A stretch of 33,052 bases of DNA from Gracilaria domingensis (lineage: Eukaryota; Rhodophyta; Florideophyceae; Gracilariales; Gracilariaceae), in assembly GCA_022539475.1 (NCBI GenBank), contig VCMS01000430.1, forward strand, positions 1-33,052, given 5' to 3'. Below are positions 29,601 through 33,052 of the stretch, piece after piece (the stretch's first letter is position 1; each line of letters starts with the position of its first letter). Under the pieces are notes generated by a model. The model worked only from the letters and a program-made list of their open reading frames with translations, had not been told where the DNA came from and did not search any database. The position numbers and the translations under genes were made by a program.

Positions 29601-29972
29601 ATCGAGGGTCGTAAAGACCTTTGCACTCCCAAGTGAGTCAATGTATTCATCCATTCGTGGAATTGGATAAACGTCCTTCATTGTGACGGTGTTCAATCGA
29701 CGGTAGTCGATGCAGAGCCTCCATGACCCGTCGGGTTTAGGTACAAGCACTACAGATGACGTCCATGACGACTGAGCAGGCTCAATGACTCCTGCGCGCA
29801 GCATTTTCTCGACTTGAGATTGTTCCTCCTCACGAGCTTTCGGCCCAGCCCTATAAGGGTGTTGTGCAATCGGCCGCGTGTTCGGTAGTAGATCAATTCG
29901 ATGTTCCGTGATCCCGATGGTCCCCAAGGAGCCACCCCACATGGGAGAGAATTCACGCAACATGTGGCGCAA
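26631..29972 (-). pseudogene. RE2 RT, RNase H and integrase with Pro/Ser/Thr-rich extension
   Basis: One continuous frame with two internal TGAs. RT: EHRIDLLPNTRPIAQHPYR, SSVVLVPKPDGSWRLCIDYR, FTTLDVN then TGA (29592-29594) where homologues have Trp, FGLTNAPATFQRA, and catalytic YLDD in CLVYLDDIIIFS (about 29406-29417). RNase H: YELDTDASANQVGCAL, EKECLAVVWAL, HTDHSCLRWL. Integrase: HHCC-like region with GAHPGGRKLYLTLRKHFYWP, though the CxxC reads CSWVEC; core acidic residues in VAIDILGEL, VLSDNGSQFTS and QCNGQLERFNR; GPY motif then TGA (27333-27335) where homologues have Arg. Beyond it, about 230 codons rich in Pro, Ser and Thr run to TAA 26631-26633. Catalytic residues are intact, but the stops make it a pseudogene. 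Confidence 0.9.
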
Positions 29973-29978
29973 TTTTTC

Positions 29979-31142
29979 TCAATGAGATTCCGGGACATGA
30001 GACAAGTCCAAGTTTTCCAGCTCCTTAACAGGATCCGTCAATTCAGATCCAGGTGGTGTGGCCTTCACCTCTGACGGGATCGGATTAGTAACACCCGATA
30101 AATTGTCAGGGTTCGTGGAGTCGCCTCTCTTCGACAAATGAGAAACATCAGCGGCTTCCTCCCCCTCCTTAGGGTCAGTCAAGCCAAGCACCTCCGATAC
30201 AGGTATCTTCGTTGGCACGATGGCGGTAGAGTGAGGTAAGATGGACCCGATAATTTGGTTCTTCACCAGCCATTGGTTCGAATGGCCAAAGTTGGCGATT
30301 AGCACCTTAAAGGGTTCATCTGGATTGATAGTAACGATTCCGTTAGCACCCGCAAGTTGTTTCTCGGCAAAGAGAGTAGACAGGGGTTGCACAATGTGCA
30401 ACCCTACCTGTTTAGAAGAGACAGGTACCCATACTTGGGATTCCGATGGTATCCGAACGAATTGAGCGATTCTGAGTTTCGTTGAGACCGGTTTCGGTGT
30501 CAGCGCTTCTTGAGCGACAGGCAAGGGGACACGCTTACGCGAAGCGTTCTGCAATGTCTTCCGCACTATCGGAACAGACGAGGCACCAACCATTTCTACG
30601 GTTCGGGCCCTGGGGCGTATTGCTTCCACGAAGCGATCACAAAAATCACAACCCAGAATAACGGGTGCTGCAAGTGCCTTGCAGACAACGAAATCCAACT
30701 GCACCAAGTAAGTTCCAAGTCTCACCACGAGAGATAGGTGCCCCACTGTGCGTATCGGGCGGTTATTCGCGTCGGCGATATCCACGTTTGGATCGTAGCG
30801 AATGCGTTCCCGAAGTGCGGGCGGTATCAACGCGGTGTGAATCAGATTGGGCGCAGCCCCTGCATCCAAGACGGATAATTGACGTACCATGTACTACTTT
30901 GATAAGCTTAAGTCGGCGTTTACTTTGTAGTTCCGCTTAGCCATTATCATGACCCGGTTCGGGTTTCGCAAATTGCGGGAGAGAATCCACGGTCGATGCA
31001 ACACTCCAAGGAGTTTCGAGTCAGCATCTGTATCAGCAACTCTCCTGGATAGGATTCGAATTGCCGGGGAGCGAAGCGGTGACGCCTCAGACGTCTTCTG
31101 CTTCGACTCAGAAGACGCCGCTCTCGTAGGGGAGACTCCCAA
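29979..31142 (-). pseudogene. RE2 aspartic protease region
   Basis: Same frame as RT, separated from it by TGA 29979-29981. A lead from 31142 ends at TAG 30894-30896, directly before MVRQLSVLDAGAAPNLIHT. The protease active site, normally D(T/S)GA, reads DAGA, one transition from Thr. The retropepsin flap-side and VILGCDF (ILG) motif follow. The rest (to about residue 300) has a spacer rich in Pro and Lys leading into the RT N-terminus. The protease cuts gag-pol in active elements; with an Ala in the triad and two stops it is presumed dead, though an Ala variant could be lineage-specific. Confidence 0.78.
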
Positions 31143-32352
31143 ATATAGTTTTTCGGGGCAGGCTCGACCGCTGGTTGCGGTTCATTCCCACCTCGGGGCT
31201 TCAAAGAAACCCCCTTCGCCAGTGTCGGGTCCTTTAACCCATGAATGGGGAGTGCGCCTGCTGCAGGTTGAGGCTGCTGTTGCCGTCCATACTTGGCTTT
31301 GGCATCCTCATATGAGGCAGATGGCACACGTTCCCGTTTTTCCAGGGTCAAAGACTTGTACTGTACGATTACTTTCGGCATCTCCCTCAAGGGAAACGAG
31401 CACTGAGGTGAAATATGCCCGTGTTGATAACACACGTGACATATCAGCGACACCGATCTGCCCAGCGAACGCAACGCCGCCGGTCGTTGAGGTCGAGTAT
31501 CCCGCCAGCCTGGGCGTGCAAACCGAGTGTGGTTGGTGGCATAGGCCAGTGATGGCGCAGGAACCTTAGAGTTCCCCATGTACCCCACAGGGTCTGTGTC
31601 CATTGTTTCCTCTGTAGTGGTTGAGGGTAGCCCCGAAGTTCCTACGGAGATAGGATTGGCTGCAAACTGGACCTGATCGTAATCCACAGGTGGACGGTTA
31701 TTCTGTAACAGGGAGAGAGATGAGTCAGATCCTTCAGCCAGGAGGGCCTTCGTGGGCCTGTGTGTTGGCTTCCGTGTCGCTCGGAAAGTATCTCCCTCAG
31801 TCTGGGCGTAGTGAACCAGTTCCAAGTAGGAGATCTTCCTTGTTCTGCTCCCGATAACGGGATACTAGTGCCCGGATGGCGGGTTCCAATCCTTCCACAA
31901 ACATTGTGCACCTCTCAGCTGAGGAGTAAACAATACCGCAACGGTGAAACGCTTTGTTCAAGCGCGTTGAATAACTCGTTTCTGTTTCCCCCGAATTCTG
32001 CTTTGTCGCCCGTAGGGCCAGAATAGCGTCTGGGATCGCATTGCCACTGGCATACGACCTCAATAGGTAATGAACGGCTTCGGGCCAACACGTGACACCG
32101 CCTTCAGAGGCTCTTGCTGATCCACGCACGGAGTGAAACTCGTCTTCTGCCATCCCCTTTAGGAAATATGGGAGGGCCACATACGCCTGTGCTTCACTCA
32201 TGCAGAGTATGTCCGCTTCCTGAACGAAGCGTGCAAGGAAATCCAACACCACAATTTGGGTCGTCACCACTGAACTCTTTCTTCTGTAGAGTAATCAGCA
32301 TTCGGCGGATGTAATCCTTCATTCGCCTCGTGCCATGGGCATTGCGTTCGCC
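31100..32352 (-). pseudogene. RE2 gag, capsid and nucleocapsid part
   Basis: From about 32280 the gag-like helices read VVLDFLARFVQEADILCM, YVALPYFLKGMAEDEFHSV, WPEAVHYLLRSYASGN and TSYSTRLNKAFHRCGIVYS, ending in the frame that stops at 31797. A frameshift near 31830-31840 moves to the next frame (LVHYAQTEGDTFRATRK). That frame holds a perfect CCHC zinc knuckle, CHVCYQHGHISPQC, at about 31400-31441. A further shift near 31140 leads into the protease frame. Another indel near 32280 separates it from the N-terminal part. These shifts are at different kinds of sequence and look like decay rather than programmed frameshifting. Confidence 0.78.
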
Positions 32353-33052
32353 TCAGGCGTTCTGTAACCGATAATAACGGTATGAAAGCAGTTTCCGGTA
32401 CAACGGATTCGACGGTTTTAACTCCCTGAGTCCCTTATGTCTCTTTCGCTTAGCACGGGAGCGAATGGATCCCTGGGTGACAAAGGTCGCTTTAGAGCGC
32501 GTTGCTCGAGACCGACGTCGGTTACTACCTTCACTATCCGACGAGGATGAAGAAGATGACGAGTTACCCGACGATTGGGTGGAGGAGTCAGAATCTGACG
32601 AGTCCGAATATGCGTGAACCTCCCTTTTAGACTTCCGGGATTTGCGCTTCATTGAGCGGTGGGGCGAGCCTTCTGAGGTGATTGGGTCATCTTTGGCCGC
32701 AGCCTCATCCATACGGATAGTAGCCTCTAGATTTTCCAAACGACTCTGTAAGCGAGTGGCGCTCATCTGATCTTCTTCAAGAAAAGCAGCATACTCCGCT
32801 GCGAACACAGCGGCTTCTCCAAGACACTCCAAAATAGAGTTCACATCCTTACGCAGGAGTCGAATATCTCCCGAGTAATCCCTAAGAGGGGCATCGTCGA
32901 GACGACTCCGAAGTTCGGTTTGTTGTTTAAGAAGATCCACGAGGGAGATGTTGACACTCAATCGTGAGTCTAATAAGGTGTACTCACCCGAGTCCAGCGC
33001 TTTGGGGTCGGGGCTGGCCTGTGAGGGCGTTTCCACCACGGTGTAGGCTCCA
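32353..33052 (-). pseudogene. RE2 gag N-terminal part, cut by the window edge
   Basis: Minus frame open to the right edge, so the start lies outside. A predicted coiled coil (about 32780-32960, VDLLKQQTELRSRLDD and MSATRLQSRLENLEATIRM) is followed by a basic stretch, a Ser/Asp-rich acidic run (32510-32610) and an Arg/Lys-rich end (RSRAKRKRHKGLRELKPSN). It ends at TGA 32353-32355 just after YRLQNA, with gag-like sequence continuing in frame (GTRRMKDYIRRMLITLQKKE). The stop is therefore probably a mutation. Confidence 0.65.

Larger units (their letters stand above)
22441..33052 (-). mobile_element. RE2: Ty3/gypsy element with chromodomain and an antisense gene, 5' end outside window
   Basis: More than 10.6 kb on the minus strand: gag (33052 to about 31140), protease, RT-RNase H-integrase, Pro/Ser/Thr-rich extension, chromodomain (25966-25718), then an oppositely oriented 603-codon frame (23503-25314), polypurine tract and 980-bp 3' LTR. 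RT and IN sequences are clearly distinct from RE1, so it is another lineage. Gag-pol is damaged by three or more frameshifts and five in-frame stops (32353, 30894, 29979, 29592, 27333). The 5' LTR and second target site lie to the right of the window. Confidence 0.9.

Noticed and set aside
29592..29981. TGA recoding (alternative genetic code or programmed readthrough) in RE2 pol
   Set aside because: The TGAs replace Trp at one site and Arg at another, and TAG and TAA also interrupt frames nearby; mutation is simpler.
31830..31840. Programmed frameshift in RE2 gag
   Set aside because: The shift lies inside the capsid part, before the zinc knuckle, not at the gag-pro junction, and no slippery heptamer or downstream structure is evident.
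1..33052. CRISPR arrays, rRNA genes, bacterial operons
   Set aside because: No regularly spaced identical repeats, no rRNA signatures and no tightly packed same-strand gene runs with ribosome binding sites.

Overview
The window looks like a repeat-rich intergenic stretch of a nuclear eukaryotic genome. It holds two chromodomain-bearing Ty3/gypsy retrotransposons, two PIF/Harbinger-type DDE transposase remnants, TATA boxes, a tRNA-derived SINE-like insert and putative splice acceptors, and nothing resembling a bacterial operon. The mix of element types would fit a red alga or another alga/protist, but that is inference; nothing here fixes the taxon.

Layout. 1-5000: a G-poor non-genic start, then a partial Harbinger transposase (+, to 1630), an SF1-helicase-like fragment (about 2980-3258) and a second, frameshifted Harbinger/DDE transposase (about 3900-4926). 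5000-7650: GC-rich DNA with a degenerate tandem repeat (6131-7030). 7658-9036 (-): a broken gene with a Myb/SANT-like domain. 9037-15903: RE1, a decayed chromovirus on the minus strand with both LTRs; its 3' LTR carries a SINE-like insert. 15904-17646: two tail-to-tail Cys-rich (ephrin-receptor/GCC2-GCC3-like) gene remnants; the left one is cut by the RE1 LTR. 17647-19129: intergenic DNA with a perfect 41-nt palindrome. 19240-20232 (+): an intact jacalin-lectin/aerolysin (natterin-like) gene with its own TATA box, the only clearly intact ordinary gene. 20233-22440: short inverted and direct repeats and a doubtful spliced gene. 22441-33052 and beyond: RE2, a larger minus-strand Ty3/gypsy element whose 980-bp 3' LTR is in the window and whose 5' LTR lies past the right edge.

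The most unusual item is in RE2. Between its chromodomain and its 3' LTR lies a 603-codon reading frame on the opposite strand (23503-25314, one internal stop). It starts 83 bp from the LTR edge and converges on the pol transcript. I recognise no domain in it. An antisense accessory gene in the env position of an LTR element is the best candidate here for something undescribed.

Both retroelements are dead as read: gag has frameshifts, the protease motifs are altered, and the in-frame stops are all ones that C-to-T or G-to-A changes can make. No CRISPR array, rRNA or intact tRNA was seen.
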